This document shows, piece after piece, positions 34,972 through 44,039 of a DNA stretch of 64,000 bases. This DNA comes from Sphingomonas sp. 67-36 (GTDB lineage: Bacteria; Pseudomonadota; Alphaproteobacteria; Sphingomonadales; Sphingomonadaceae), in assembly GCA_001897375.1 (NCBI GenBank), contig MKSU01000013.1, positions 1-64,000 on the forward strand, given 5' to 3'. Position 1 is the first letter of the stretch. Every line of letters starts with the position of its first letter. Both the position numbers and the translations under genes were made by a program. The notes below the pieces were generated by a model, which saw nothing but the letters and a program-made list of their open reading frames with translations, made no database searches and was not told the DNA's origin.

Positions 34972-37245
34972 TTGGCGCGTTCGATCCGTATGACGGTCGC
35001 GCTGATGCTCGGCAGCGCCCTTCCCTCGCTCGCGCAGGCGAAAGATGTCGTCGTCACCGCGCAACTGCCGGGGCCGGTGGTCGACGCGGACCGCCTGCCG
35101 GTCGCGACGCAGGCGCTGAACGCCGGCACGATCGCCCGCGATGGTGCGCCGGACTTGCTCCGCGCCACGCTCAGCGACCTGCCCGGCGTCAGCTTCGCCG
35201 AGGCGCAGGACAATCCCTATCAGCCGGACCTGTTCTATCGCGGCTATGAGGCCAGCCCGCTCGGTGGCGATGCGCAGGGGCTGGCGGTCTATGTCGACGG
35301 CGCACGGTTCAACCAGCCGTTCGGCGATACGGTCAATTGGGACGCGATCCCCGACATCGCGGTGAAGCGGCTGACGCTGGAAAGCGCCAATCCCGCGTTC
35401 GGCCTGAACGCGCTGGGCGGCGCGATCGCGGTGAACATGAAATCGGGCCGCGATATGACGGGCGTGTCCGGCTGGCTCTCCGCCGGGCGCTTCGGCAAGC
35501 GCGGCGCTTCGGCGGAGGTCGGCGCGCGGGCGGGTCGCTGGTCCTTCTACCTCGCGGGACAGGTGGAGCATGACGACGGCTGGCGCGATTTCTCGCCCTC
35601 CATCGTGCACCAGCTTTACGGCGACATCGGGCTGGACGGCGACTGGGGCACGCTCGACCTGAAGCTGATCGGCGCGGAGACGAACCTCACCGGCAACGGC
35701 GCCTCCCCGGTCGAACTGCTCGCCGCGCGGCGGCAGGCGGTGTTCACCTGGCCCGACAACAGCCGTAATCTTTACGGCCGCGCGCAGTTATCGGCGGCGC
35801 TGGCGCTGGGCGGCGGGCTGACCTTGCGGCCGCAGGCTTATGTCGCCGGCTATCGCCAGCGCACCGCGAACGGCGACCTTTCCGACGCGGAGCCGTGCGC
35901 TGGCAATGGCAGCCTGCTCTGCCTGGAGGGCGAGGACGACGCGCCGCTGACCGGCGGTACAGGGGCGCAATTCCCATCCTTCGCGGGCGGCGACACCTAT
36001 GCCCAGCTCAACCGCACGCGCACCCGTACCACCAGCTTCGGCGCGTCGGTGCAGCTCGACGGCAGGGCCGGTAGCCACAGCTTCGCGGTCGGTGCGAGTT
36101 GGGACGGCAGCAACTCCCGCTTCGACGCGCAATCGCTGATCGGCGTGCTGACCGACGATCGCGGCTTCGGCGATCCCCAAGGCGCGATCGACATGCCGGA
36201 CGGGTCGATCCGCCCGGTCGACGTGAAGAGCCGCCGCGACGATATCGGCATCTACGCCGGCGACGTGATCGCACTGACCCCACGCTTCGACCTGTCGCTG
36301 TCGGCACGCTACAACGACAGCCGCGTGCGCCTGTCGGACCAGCTCGGCACGGCACTCGACGGTCGCCACCGCTTCGCGCGGTTCAACACCGCGATCGGCG
36401 TGGTGTGGCGGACGAGCGACGGCGTGGCGCTCTACGCCGGCTATGCCGAATCCAATCGCGCACCGACGCCGGCCGAACTCTCCTGCGCGGACCCGGAAGC
36501 GCCCTGCTCACTCGCCGCCTTCTTCGTCGGCGATCCGCCGCTGAAGCAGGTCGTGGCGCGAACGTGGGAGGCAGGGCTACGCGGACGGAGCAAGGTGGGC
36601 GGCATGACGCTGAGCTGGCGGCTCGGCGGGTGGCGGGCGACCAATAGCGACGACATCATCTTCGCCGCCAGCGGCACCCGTGGTCGCGCTTATTTCCGCA
36701 ATGTCGGGCGCACCCGCCGCCAGGGGATCGAGGCGTCCGCCAGCGCGGAGCGCGGCGCGTGGACGATGAGCGCCAGCTACACGCTGACCGACGCGACCTA
36801 TCGCACCGGCTTCGTCGTCGCCTCGCCCGACAATCCCGCCGCCGACGAGGATGGCACGATCACCGTGCGCCCCGGCGACCGCCTGCCCGGCATCCCGCGC
36901 CATCTCGGCAAGCTGGTGGTGACGCGGCGCTTCGGCGAGGTCACGCAGCTTTCCGCCACCGGGCAATGCGCGAGCGGACGCTGGCTGCTCGGCGACGAGG
37001 CGAACCTGACGCGGCCGACCGGCGGCTATTGCATCGCCAATCTCTCCGGTTCGGTGAAGGTGGTGAAGGGCGTCGCCCTGTTCGCGGAGGTGCGCAACCT
37101 GTTCGACCGCCACTACGCGACATTCGGCACCTTCTCCGAGGTCTCGGAGGTCAATCTCGCCGAAGCGCCAGGCGCAAGCGACCCGCGCTCGCTCAGCCCC
37201 GCCGCCCCGCGCACCTGGTGGATCGGCGCGCGCTTTCGCTTCTGA
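34972..37245 (+). CDS. TonB-dependent outer-membrane receptor
   Basis: A 757-residue receptor. The TTG start has AGGGGA upstream and gives a signal peptide ending PSLAQAKD. The TonB-box-like VVVTAQLP follows directly. The plug domain contains LPGVSFAEAQDNPYQPDLFY and LTLESANPAFGLNALGGAIA. The barrel closes with PRTWWIGARFRF, ending in Phe. The plug resembles receptors for metal complexes more than those for sugars, though this is a weak impression. Divergence from the lanthanide-type dehydrogenase operon makes it a candidate for uptake of a lanthanide chelate or of the alcohol substrate. Confidence 0.92.
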   Translation: MARSIRMTVALMLGSALPSLAQAKDVVVTAQLPGPVVDADRLPVATQALNAGTIARDGAPDLLRATLSDLPGVSFAEAQDNPYQPDLFYRGYEASPLGGDAQGLAVYVDGARFNQPFGDTVNWDAIPDIAVKRLTLESANPAFGLNALGGAIAVNMKSGRDMTGVSGWLSAGRFGKRGASAEVGARAGRWSFYLAGQVEHDDGWRDFSPSIVHQLYGDIGLDGDWGTLDLKLIGAETNLTGNGASPVELLAARRQAVFTWPDNSRNLYGRAQLSAALALGGGLTLRPQAYVAGYRQRTANGDLSDAEPCAGNGSLLCLEGEDDAPLTGGTGAQFPSFAGGDTYAQLNRTRTRTTSFGASVQLDGRAGSHSFAVGASWDGSNSRFDAQSLIGVLTDDRGFGDPQGAIDMPDGSIRPVDVKSRRDDIGIYAGDVIALTPRFDLSLSARYNDSRVRLSDQLGTALDGRHRFARFNTAIGVVWRTSDGVALYAGYAESNRAPTPAELSCADPEAPCSLAAFFVGDPPLKQVVARTWEAGLRGRSKVGGMTLSWRLGGWRATNSDDIIFAASGTRGRAYFRNVGRTRRQGIEASASAERGAWTMSASYTLTDATYRTGFVVASPDNPAADEDGTITVRPGDRLPGIPRHLGKLVVTRRFGEVTQLSATGQCASGRWLLGDEANLTRPTGGYCIANLSGSVKVVKGVALFAEVRNLFDRHYATFGTFSEVSEVNLAEAPGASDPRSLSPAAPRTWWIGARFRF

Positions 37246-37261
37246 CGCGCTCGCTGGCGCT

Positions 37262-37429
37262 TTAATTGTCGCGGGTGAGCGAGCTTTTCCTGCCGCCATC
37301 CGGTTCCGGCGGCGCCTGTTTCCGGTCGAGTTGATCGAACGGACGCCGCGCGTCACCCTCCTTCTGATGCCCGGTCGAGAGGTTCGGCTGCCGCGTTTCG
37401 GTGGTGGGCTTGATCGGCTTGTCGGTCAT
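37262..37429 (-). CDS. 55-residue hydrophilic protein
   Basis: A small gene whose ATG overlaps the SDR stop (ATGA). The product is highly charged with many Lys, Arg, Asp, Pro and Gln residues (TDKPIKPTTETRQPNLSTGH, RRPFDQLDRKQAPPEPDGG) and likely disordered. The overlap with an evident operon supports expression. I recognise no family. It is the last of four minus-strand genes starting at 39956. Confidence 0.55.
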   Translation of the reverse strand: MTDKPIKPTTETRQPNLSTGHQKEGDARRPFDQLDRKQAPPEPDGGRKSSLTRDN

Positions 37430-38181
37430 TGCCGGCCCGATCCCGGCTCGGCCATGCCGCGATGCATCTCGGCGGTGACCTTTTCTGGCAGCACATGGCT
37501 GGCGGCCGCCTGCAACTTGTTCCTGAAGCCGTGGACCACATCGGCCTTGCCCGACATCACCGCATCCCACCCGGTCCTCGCGACATCGGCGGGATCGTCC
37601 TTCTCCTGCTGGCCCACCCTGGTGTCGTCCATCCTCGCGCGGTGGAAGAATTCGGTCTCCGTCGCGCCGGGCATCAGCGTGGTGATGGTGATGCCGTCCT
37701 TCTCCTTCATCTCGTTGCGGACAGCATCGACGAAGCTGTCGATGAACGCCTTGGTGCCGTTATAGACCGCCTGGAAACTGCCGGGCATGAAGCCGGCGAT
37801 CGAGCCGGTGACCAGCACCTTGCCCCTGTTGCGCGCCGCCATCTGCCTCAGCACCTCCTGGAGCAGGTAGAGCGTGCCGGTGACATTGGTGTCGATCACA
37901 TGTCGCCATTCGGCGACCTCCTGATCGAGGAAGGCATGGCCCAGCCCGTGCCCGGCATTGGCGCAGAGCAGGTCGATCTGCCGCCCGCCTACCGCATCGA
38001 GCAATTGGTCGACGCCCTCGAAGGTCGAAAGGTCCACCTCCAGCGTCTTGGCATTGCCGGACACGTCGGTGAAGGGCGTATCGGCGGCGAGCAGCAGGTC
38101 GTAGCCGTCGGCGGCCGCAAGCTGGGCGAGCTCGCGTCCGATCCCTGTCGACGCGCCGGTGATGATCGCAAATCTGGCCAT
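37426..38181 (-). CDS. short-chain dehydrogenase/reductase
   Basis: A 251-residue SDR. TGASTGIG (near 8) is the nucleotide-binding motif, CANAGHG replaces the usual NNAG, VTGSIAGF carries the catalytic Ser and YNGTK the Tyr/Lys pair. The downstream segment TTLMPGATETEFFHRARMDD is typical of the YqjQ/DltE-like reductases. It is third in the SRPBCC/ADH/SDR operon, 12 bases after the alcohol dehydrogenase. Such sets are common in stress-linked loci of this group, but the substrate is unknown. Confidence 0.9.
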   Translation of the reverse strand: MARFAIITGASTGIGRELAQLAAADGYDLLLAADTPFTDVSGNAKTLEVDLSTFEGVDQLLDAVGGRQIDLLCANAGHGLGHAFLDQEVAEWRHVIDTNVTGTLYLLQEVLRQMAARNRGKVLVTGSIAGFMPGSFQAVYNGTKAFIDSFVDAVRNEMKEKDGITITTLMPGATETEFFHRARMDDTRVGQQEKDDPADVARTGWDAVMSGKADVVHGFRNKLQAAASHVLPEKVTAEMHRGMAEPGSGRQ

Positions 38182-38193
38182 GTTTCTCTCTCC

Positions 38194-39378
38194 TCAGGCA
38201 GCGGCGAGGCCGGGTTTCAGCACCACCTTGGTCACCTCGTTCTGTCGATCGTGGAACATCCTGTAGCCCTCGGGCGCCTCCTCGAGCGGGAGGCGGTGGG
38301 AGATCAGGAAGGTGGTGTCGATCTTCCCGTCGAGGATCGCCTGGAGCAGGCCCGGCATGTAATGCTGGACATGCGTCTGGCCGGTCTTGAGCGTCAGCCC
38401 CTTCTCCATGAAGGCGCCGAGCGGGAACTTGTCGATGAACCCGCCATAGACCGCCGGCATCGAGACCCGCCCGCCCTTGCGGCAGGCGATGATCGCCTGG
38501 CGGATCGAGTGCGCGCGATCGGTGCCGAGGAAGGTCGACGCCTTGATCTGGTCCCACACGTTGTCGACGAAGAAGCCGTGCGCCTCCAGCCCCACCGCGT
38601 CGATGCACGCGTCCGGGCCGATTCCGCCGGTCATCTCCATCAGCGCGTCATAGGTCTTGCTCTCCTCGAAATTGATCGTCTCCGCGCCGAACTTCCTCGC
38701 CAACTCCAGCCGGTGCGGGAAGTGGTCGATCGCGATCACCCGGTCCGCACCCATCAGGAAGGCGGACTGCACCGCGAACAACCCGACCGGGCCACAGCCC
38801 CACACCGCGACGATATCGCCCGGCTCGATCCCGGCATTCTCGGCGGCCATCCAGCCGGTCGGCAGGATATCGGAGAGGAACAGCACCTCCTCGTCGTCCA
38901 CGCCATCGGGGATGACGATGGGGCCGACATCGCTGAATGGCACACGGACATATTCCGCCTGCCCGCCCGAATAGCCGCCGGTCATGTGGCTGTAGCCGAA
39001 CAGGCCGCTCATCGGCTGGCCGTAGAGCGTTTGCGCGATATCCTGATTGTCGGCCGGCAAGCCGTTGTCGCAGGCCGAATATTGATGCTTGCCGCAATGA
39101 TAGCAATTGCCGCACGCGATCGTGAAGGGCACCACCACGCGCTCGCCCTTGCGGAGCGTCGAGGCGGGGCCGGTCTCCACCACTTCGCCCATGAATTCGT
39201 GGCCGAGGATATCACCCTTCTGCATCGTCGGGATGAAGCCGTCGTAGAGGTGCAGGTCTGAGCCGCAGATCGCCGTCGCCGTCACCTTGATGATCGCGTC
39301 GCGCGGATTGATGATCTCCGGGTCGTCGACCGTCTCGATGCGGACATCGTGCTTGCCGTGCCAGGTGAGCGCACGCAT
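38194..39378 (-). CDS. zinc-dependent alcohol dehydrogenase (formaldehyde-dehydrogenase-like MDR)
   Basis: A 394-residue medium-chain dehydrogenase. The catalytic zinc site is built from Cys in [13 protein letters not shown] and His-Glu in GHEFMGEV. The structural zinc cysteines lie in [19 protein letters not shown] binding is at [13 protein letters not shown] followed by [10 protein letters not shown]. The insertion after the structural zinc ([20 protein letters not shown]) is like that in glutathione-independent formaldehyde dehydrogenase relatives. It overlaps the SRPBCC gene by one base (TGATG). It may oxidise a small aldehyde or alcohol. Confidence 0.92.
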   Translation of the reverse strand: MRALTWHGKHDVRIETVDDPEIINPRDAIIKVTATAICGSDLHLYDGFIPTMQKGDILGHEFMGEVVETGPASTLRKGERVVVPFTIACGNCYHCGKHQYSACDNGLPADNQDIAQTLYGQPMSGLFGYSHMTGGYSGGQAEYVRVPFSDVGPIVIPDGVDDEEVLFLSDILPTGWMAAENAGIEPGDIVAVWGCGPVGLFAVQSAFLMGADRVIAIDHFPHRLELARKFGAETINFEESKTYDALMEMTGGIGPDACIDAVGLEAHGFFVDNVWDQIKASTFLGTDRAHSIRQAIIACRKGGRVSMPAVYGGFIDKFPLGAFMEKGLTLKTGQTHVQHYMPGLLQAILDGKIDTTFLISHRLPLEEAPEGYRMFHDRQNEVTKVVLKPGLAAA

Positions 39379-39956
39379 CAGCCTTTCTCCTCGTCACGTT
39401 GTTTCCTCGTGCGGGCGGCGGAGGCGACCTCGCCGGTCTCCATGAGTTGCTTGAAGCGGCGCAGGTCGCGGCGCGCCTGGATCGCTGGCTCGCGCTGGAA
39501 GATCTTCGCCACCAGCCGGCCGATCGCACCCGCCGGTGGATCGTAGAGGATCGTCGCCGTCACCACCGTGCCGCGATCGCCGGCGGGGCGGAAATCGATC
39601 CGGCCGCTGTTGGGGACGTCCGCCCCCTTCTCCGACGCCCAGGCGATCAGCCTGTCCGGCACCTCGTCGGTTATGCCGGACGTCCATTCGACCGTCTTTC
39701 CGCCGGGCGCCTTCACCGCCCAGCGCGAGCGCTCCGCGTCCAGCACCTCGACTCGCTCGACATTCTCCATGAACGAGGGAAGGTTGGCGAAGTCGCGGAA
39801 GAACGAGAACAACTCGGATGCTGGCCGGTTGATGGTCACCGCCTGACCGACCAGCGTATCACCGACCGCATCATCAACACCGTCGGCGGGCCACTCCTTC
39901 GCTTGTCTTTGCCTTGCCGTCGCGGGCGGCGCGCTATCGGGTAATTGTCCGCTCAT
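39378..39956 (-). CDS. SRPBCC-family protein (polyketide cyclase/dehydrase-like)
   Basis: A 192-residue protein with a START-like SRPBCC domain between about residues 35 and 160 ([20 protein letters not shown], then [19 protein letters not shown]) and charged tails. Related proteins are often encoded with the same dehydrogenases in Sphingomonas. It has a GGAGG ribosome site and is the first gene of the operon that includes the zinc ADH, the SDR and the 55-residue protein. A lipid or hydrophobic ligand is likely but not identified. Confidence 0.85.
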   Translation of the reverse strand: MSGQLPDSAPPATARQRQAKEWPADGVDDAVGDTLVGQAVTINRPASELFSFFRDFANLPSFMENVERVEVLDAERSRWAVKAPGGKTVEWTSGITDEVPDRLIAWASEKGADVPNSGRIDFRPAGDRGTVVTATILYDPPAGAIGRLVAKIFQREPAIQARRDLRRFKQLMETGEVASAARTRKQRDEEKG

Positions 39957-40001
39957 GGCGCATTCCTCCGGTTTCCGTTGCCGGCGGTTCAGCTAACTTT
40001 T

Positions 40002-40019
40002 TCGTGTCCGTAGACACGA
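40002..40019. promoter_or_regulatory. 7-bp palindrome, candidate repressor operator
   Basis: TCGTGTC and GACACGA form a perfect inverted repeat around CGTA, 46 bases upstream of the SRPBCC start. The spacing and core resemble TetR-type operators, so it may control the operon 39956-37262. No cognate regulator lies next to it. Confidence 0.5.
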
Positions 40020-40216
40020 CATGCTAAACGCACCACGCAATAATGAAGCGCAACGAAGGCCGTTCCCGTTCGAGTTTAACATTCTTCTATTTTTAGAGAT
40101 TCAAACCCGGTCAGAAATTTAATTCTATTAAAGCATGTTATTTTTTGACATCTGAAACAGAGCATAAATCAATCAGACTCGAAGCATTTTACCTAACCTG
40201 AATTAGCGATAGCGAT
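40020..40216. other. AT-rich intergenic island
   Basis: About 200 bases are far richer in A/T than the surroundings, with runs such as TTATTTTTTGACATC and TCTATTTTTAGAG. It contains several possible -35-like TTGACA words (for example near 40146) but no open frame. It lies between the ligase stop and the SRPBCC operon and probably holds that operon's promoter region. Confidence 0.55.
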
Positions 40217-41212
40217 TCACGAATCCAGTTGCTCCATCCTGCACTGTCCGGGTGCCTTGTCGGGGCGCCAGCGCAGGAAGCGCGTGCCGTGGCGGAATCT
40301 TTGCCCAGTGACCTGATCGAAGCCGACCTCGACGACCAGTTCGGGCCGCAGCGGCTGCCATTCCCCCGAACGGTCGGTGGCCCAACGGCTCGGTCCGCCC
40401 GGCGCGCGTCCGGTGAAACCCGGCGGCTCGATCATCGCCTCCAGCCTTGGCGTCAGTTCGGCGCGTTCCGCCCTGCCGAGACCGGAGGTGAAGCCGACGT
40501 GATCAAGGCGCCCCGCGTCGTCGTACAGCCCGAGCAGCAGCGAGCCGACCAGATGCTCGCCGCTCGCATAGCGGAAGCCGCCGACCACGCAATCGGCGGT
40601 GCGGCGGCGCTTGACCTTCACCATCGCGCGCTCGCCGGGGTGATAGCCATCATCGCGCCGCTTGGCGATCACACCGTCAGTCGCCTCGCCGCTGTCGGCG
40701 AGCCACCTACGGGCCTGCGCAATGTCGAACGTCGCGTCGGAAAGGAACAATGCCGGCTCGGCAAAAGCGGCAACCAGACGGGCGAGCGCGGCTCGCCTCG
40801 CGTCGAGCGGCGCATCGATCAGACGCTCAGCGCCGGACTGAAGGCAATCGAACAGGACGTAATGCGCCGGCGTCTCACGGGAGAGCCGCGCGATCCGGCT
40901 CTCCGCCGGGTGTAGGCGTGCCTGCAATGCGTCGAACGCCGCGCGACCATCGACCATGACGACAAGTTCGCCATCGAGAACGCAAGGCTCGGCTGAATGC
41001 CGCGCCAGCAATTCGACGATTTCCGGGAAGAAGCGCGCGAGCGATTTGCCGGATTTCGAATAGAGGCGCACCTCATCCGGCGCGACATAGGCGAGGCAGC
41101 GGAAGCCATCCCACTTGGGTTCGTATTGCCACCCTTCATCGACCGGCAGGCTTGCCGTGGAACGCGCCTCCATCGGCAACAGCTGCGGAATCAGGAAAGC
41201 GCGCCCCGGCAT
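40217..41212 (-). CDS. ATP-dependent DNA ligase (LigC/LigD-ligase-domain type)
   Basis: A 331-residue ligase with adenylation and OB domains only. Motif I with the adenylated Lys is EPKWDGFRCLAY (about 31). Motif III is YVLFDCLQ, motif IV EATDGVIAKRRDDGYHPG, and motif V AMVKVKRRRTADCVVGG. The C-terminal OB part contains VGFTSGLGRAERAEL and ELVVEVGFDQVTGQRFRHG. It lacks polymerase and phosphoesterase parts, so it is a stand-alone LigC-like enzyme for repair or end-joining. A two-domain LigD is encoded at 51.7 kb. No Ku gene is visible in the window. Confidence 0.92.
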   Translation of the reverse strand: MPGRAFLIPQLLPMEARSTASLPVDEGWQYEPKWDGFRCLAYVAPDEVRLYSKSGKSLARFFPEIVELLARHSAEPCVLDGELVVMVDGRAAFDALQARLHPAESRIARLSRETPAHYVLFDCLQSGAERLIDAPLDARRAALARLVAAFAEPALFLSDATFDIAQARRWLADSGEATDGVIAKRRDDGYHPGERAMVKVKRRRTADCVVGGFRYASGEHLVGSLLLGLYDDAGRLDHVGFTSGLGRAERAELTPRLEAMIEPPGFTGRAPGGPSRWATDRSGEWQPLRPELVVEVGFDQVTGQRFRHGTRFLRWRPDKAPGQCRMEQLDS

Positions 41213-41364
41213 CCCGGAACAACGCGCCGGAGATCAATTCGCTTCGCGCGCTCTTGTTCGCCACGAAACGGAGCCCCTGCCCGATCGTTCCAACGAGGAC
41301 GCGTCGCAACGGAGGGCCTGATGAGCGAAAAGAGACGGTCGGGCGCCCGAGCCGACAAGCCATC

Positions 41365-43590
41365 ATGACGGGCGCGGCACTCGAAGCCGACCTGCCCGGC
41401 GTGAGCGGCTTCGTCCTTGCGCTGCGGGAGGAATTGCGCGCGGGGATGAAGCGGCTCGGCAGCTTCGAGCTTGGCGACCTTGCCGTGGAGGTGTGTGCGG
41501 GATCGGATTCCGTCTGGGCGCTGATCCGTCGCCCAGGCAGTGGAGGACTGGCGCTGCGGGCGGCCTATGTCGCCGCCGGCGATCCGGCGTGTCGCAAGGT
41601 GGCCGCCGGTGAGGGCGAGGCGCTGCGGCTGGAGGTGGAAAGCCCGGTCGGGCGGCATGTGATCTCCTTCCGTGGAAGCGGCGCGGACATCCACCGGCTG
41701 CGGATGACGGTGCGGCTGACACCGGCCGCCGCGTTGCTGGTGCCGTTCGCGCCGCGCGATCTCTACCCGCTCGATCGCGACGACGATCCGCTGCACGCGC
41801 ACGGCAAGGTGGAGGCGGCGCAACGCGGGGTGAACAGCGGGCTGATCTACTTGCGGTTCGAGGAGCCCGCCTTCGGCAGCGTGCTCTATTTCCAGAACCT
41901 GACCGCGATGAACGATTATTATCGCGCCACCGACACCAAACCCGACGGCGCGGTCGGCGGCGAATGGCCGGAGCTTGGCTATCTGCCGCCGACGCCGCCG
42001 CAAAGCGGCACACCGCCCACCTCCCCGTTGCCCGCCGGCGAGGAGATCGTGATCTCCGACGCGATCCTCATCTTCCGCGACTGGGCGGCCGACGACGAGG
42101 TGGAGATGGCGCGCCAGTTCCTCCAGATGCTCGGCGTCGCCTATCAGGAACTGGACCCGCCCCCGCTCGCCTATCGCGACTGGGTGTGGCGCGCGGAGCG
42201 CACGCTCGCCGATCTGGAAAAAGGCGCGCCGGCCACCGTCCGCCACTACGGCGACCTTTATGTGATGCCCTATGTCGATGCCGAATATCCCGATTTCATG
42301 GTGCAGATGTCGGTGGTCGCGGCGCTGCACGATTACGGCAAATGGCGCGGCGAGCCGCTGCCGCTGGAGGCGGCGCTGAAGCGCGGGCTGGAGAAATTCC
42401 ACGATCCGGCGATCGGCACCACCCGCCGCTATCTGCCCAATGTCGGCAAGGACAAGGATGCCGACGCGGTGGATTCCTGGTATTTCTATCACCCCCTGCT
42501 CAATCTCGGACGACTGGCGCTCGACGGAGACGATCAGGCAAAGGCGCTGCTGCTCAAGTCGGTCGATCACGGCATCCGCGCGGCGCGGCATTTCCGCTAT
42601 GTCTGGCCGATAACCTACGACATCAGGGACTTCTCGATAAAGACCCGCACGCGCGGCGACGACGGGCGCTTCGGCCAGACCGACGTGAACGGCATCTACG
42701 CCTATCTCATGGTCCAGCTATACGAGCTGACCGGCGGCGGGGAGGAATATCTGCGCGAAGCGCGCGCGGCGATCGACGCCGCGCTCGGCAAGCGTTTCAA
42801 CCTCATGTATCAGGCCAATCTCACCGCCTGGGGCGCGGCGGCGTGCATCCGGCTGTGGCGGATCACCACGGAGCGGAAATATCTCGCGCAGAGCTATGCC
42901 TATCTCGCGAGCTTCTTCCACAATTGCGAAATCTGGGAATCCCGCGTCGGCAACGCGATCCATTATCGCACGTTCCTCGGCCCGACCTGCCTGCACGACG
43001 CGCCTTACATGGCGATCTACGAATGCTTCGACGCCTTCACCGCGTTCGAGCAATATCTCGCCAGCACCGGCCCGGACGTCGATCCGGCGGTGCGGATGCT
43101 GGTCAGCGAATATTGCAAATATTCGCTCGACCGGACGTGGTGCTATTATCCCGACGTCCTGCCGGCCGACATCCTGTGCGAGAAGCCGCGTAGCGGACGC
43201 ATCGACCGCCACCTGTCCTTCCCGCTGGAGGACCTATACGGCGACGGCCAGCCCGCCGGGCAGGTGGGGCAGGAAATCTACGGCTGCGGGGCGGCGTTCA
43301 TCTACGCGACGCGCTCGCAGCATCATGTTGCCGACGCGCCGTTCCAGCTGTTCTGCAACATCTTCATCCGCGCGAGCGAACGCACCGGCGAGCGCGCGCT
43401 GAGCGTGCAACTCGACGGCGGAGAGACGTGCACGGCCGACCTCAGCCTCGTGCGGCTGAAGCGGCTGAAGCTTCCCTCTCTCACGCTCGTCACCGCCGCA
43501 GGCGAGACGCTTCAGCCGCATGCGCGCCATCGCGACCGGATCGACTTCCGCGTCCCGGCGAACGGCCGCCTGATCCTCACCTGGCAATGA
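41365..43590 (+). CDS. uncharacterised 741-residue protein, predicted helical-barrel enzyme
   Basis: A large soluble protein without signal peptide. The N-terminal 300 residues look beta-rich (VFAL..., VGRHVISFRGSGADIHRLR). From about 330 on there are repeated helix pairs with aromatic-rich turns, for example MQMSVVAALHDYGKWRGEPL, GIYAYLMVQLYELTGGGEEY and TAWGAAACIRLWRITTERKY. That is the layout of an (alpha/alpha)6 barrel glycosidase or lyase with an N-terminal sandwich domain and a C-terminal beta cap. No known family signature is recognised, so no reaction can be assigned. The ribosome site before ATG 41365 is weak and the start could differ. It is isolated between the ligase and a two-component locus. 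Confidence 0.75.
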   Translation: MTGAALEADLPGVSGFVLALREELRAGMKRLGSFELGDLAVEVCAGSDSVWALIRRPGSGGLALRAAYVAAGDPACRKVAAGEGEALRLEVESPVGRHVISFRGSGADIHRLRMTVRLTPAAALLVPFAPRDLYPLDRDDDPLHAHGKVEAAQRGVNSGLIYLRFEEPAFGSVLYFQNLTAMNDYYRATDTKPDGAVGGEWPELGYLPPTPPQSGTPPTSPLPAGEEIVISDAILIFRDWAADDEVEMARQFLQMLGVAYQELDPPPLAYRDWVWRAERTLADLEKGAPATVRHYGDLYVMPYVDAEYPDFMVQMSVVAALHDYGKWRGEPLPLEAALKRGLEKFHDPAIGTTRRYLPNVGKDKDADAVDSWYFYHPLLNLGRLALDGDDQAKALLLKSVDHGIRAARHFRYVWPITYDIRDFSIKTRTRGDDGRFGQTDVNGIYAYLMVQLYELTGGGEEYLREARAAIDAALGKRFNLMYQANLTAWGAAACIRLWRITTERKYLAQSYAYLASFFHNCEIWESRVGNAIHYRTFLGPTCLHDAPYMAIYECFDAFTAFEQYLASTGPDVDPAVRMLVSEYCKYSLDRTWCYYPDVLPADILCEKPRSGRIDRHLSFPLEDLYGDGQPAGQVGQEIYGCGAAFIYATRSQHHVADAPFQLFCNIFIRASERTGERALSVQLDGGETCTADLSLVRLKRLKLPSLTLVTAAGETLQPHARHRDRIDFRVPANGRLILTWQ

Positions 43591-43667
43591 ACCGACGGAC
43601 CCGGTGATTTTAAGCGGGGAATCGGTAAAGTACGGCGCCGATTACGTCCGATGGTGAAGGGAAGCGT

Positions 43668-44039
43668 TCACTCGTGCAGCGCCAGTCCGATCGCTTCCAC
43701 GACGCGTTTCATGTTGATCGGCTTCTCGCATCGCGCCACGTCACGGAAGCGATCGGGAATGATCGAGGCATCATAGCCGGTCGTGAACACGATCGGCACG
43801 CGTCGCAGCATCAACAGATCCGCCACGGGAAAAACCATCTCGCCGCCGAGATTGGCGTCGAGGATCGCGCCGTCGATACGCGGCTCCGCCTCGGCCAGCT
43901 CGGACGCATCGGCGAGCGTTGCGACCGGCCCGAGGACGACCGCACCTTCATCCTCCAGCGATGTCTGAAGCTCGACGGCGATCAGATATTCGTCTTCCAC
44001 GACGAGAACGCGACAGTTTCGTAGCGTGTGGTCACCCAT
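43668..44039 (-). CDS. single-domain response regulator (receiver protein)
   Basis: A 123-residue receiver domain with no output domain. The acidic pair is in VLVVEDEYLIA, the phospho-acceptor Asp is in GAILDANLGG near 57, the switch Thr is in VFTTGYDA and the Lys is in RCEKPINM. Its start overlaps the end of the HWE kinase gene by 8 bases. It is the evident phosphate acceptor of that kinase. Small receivers of this kind control partner proteins or general-stress signalling in alphaproteobacteria. Confidence 0.9.
   Translation of the reverse strand: MGDHTLRNCRVLVVEDEYLIAVELQTSLEDEGAVVLGPVATLADASELAEAEPRIDGAILDANLGGEMVFPVADLLMLRRVPIVFTTGYDASIIPDRFRDVARCEKPINMKRVVEAIGLALHE

Noticed and set aside
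37429-39261. A 610-codon plus-strand open frame opposite the SDR and ADH genes
   Set aside because: Antisense shadow caused by codon bias. The opposite strand carries two clear enzyme families with ribosome sites.
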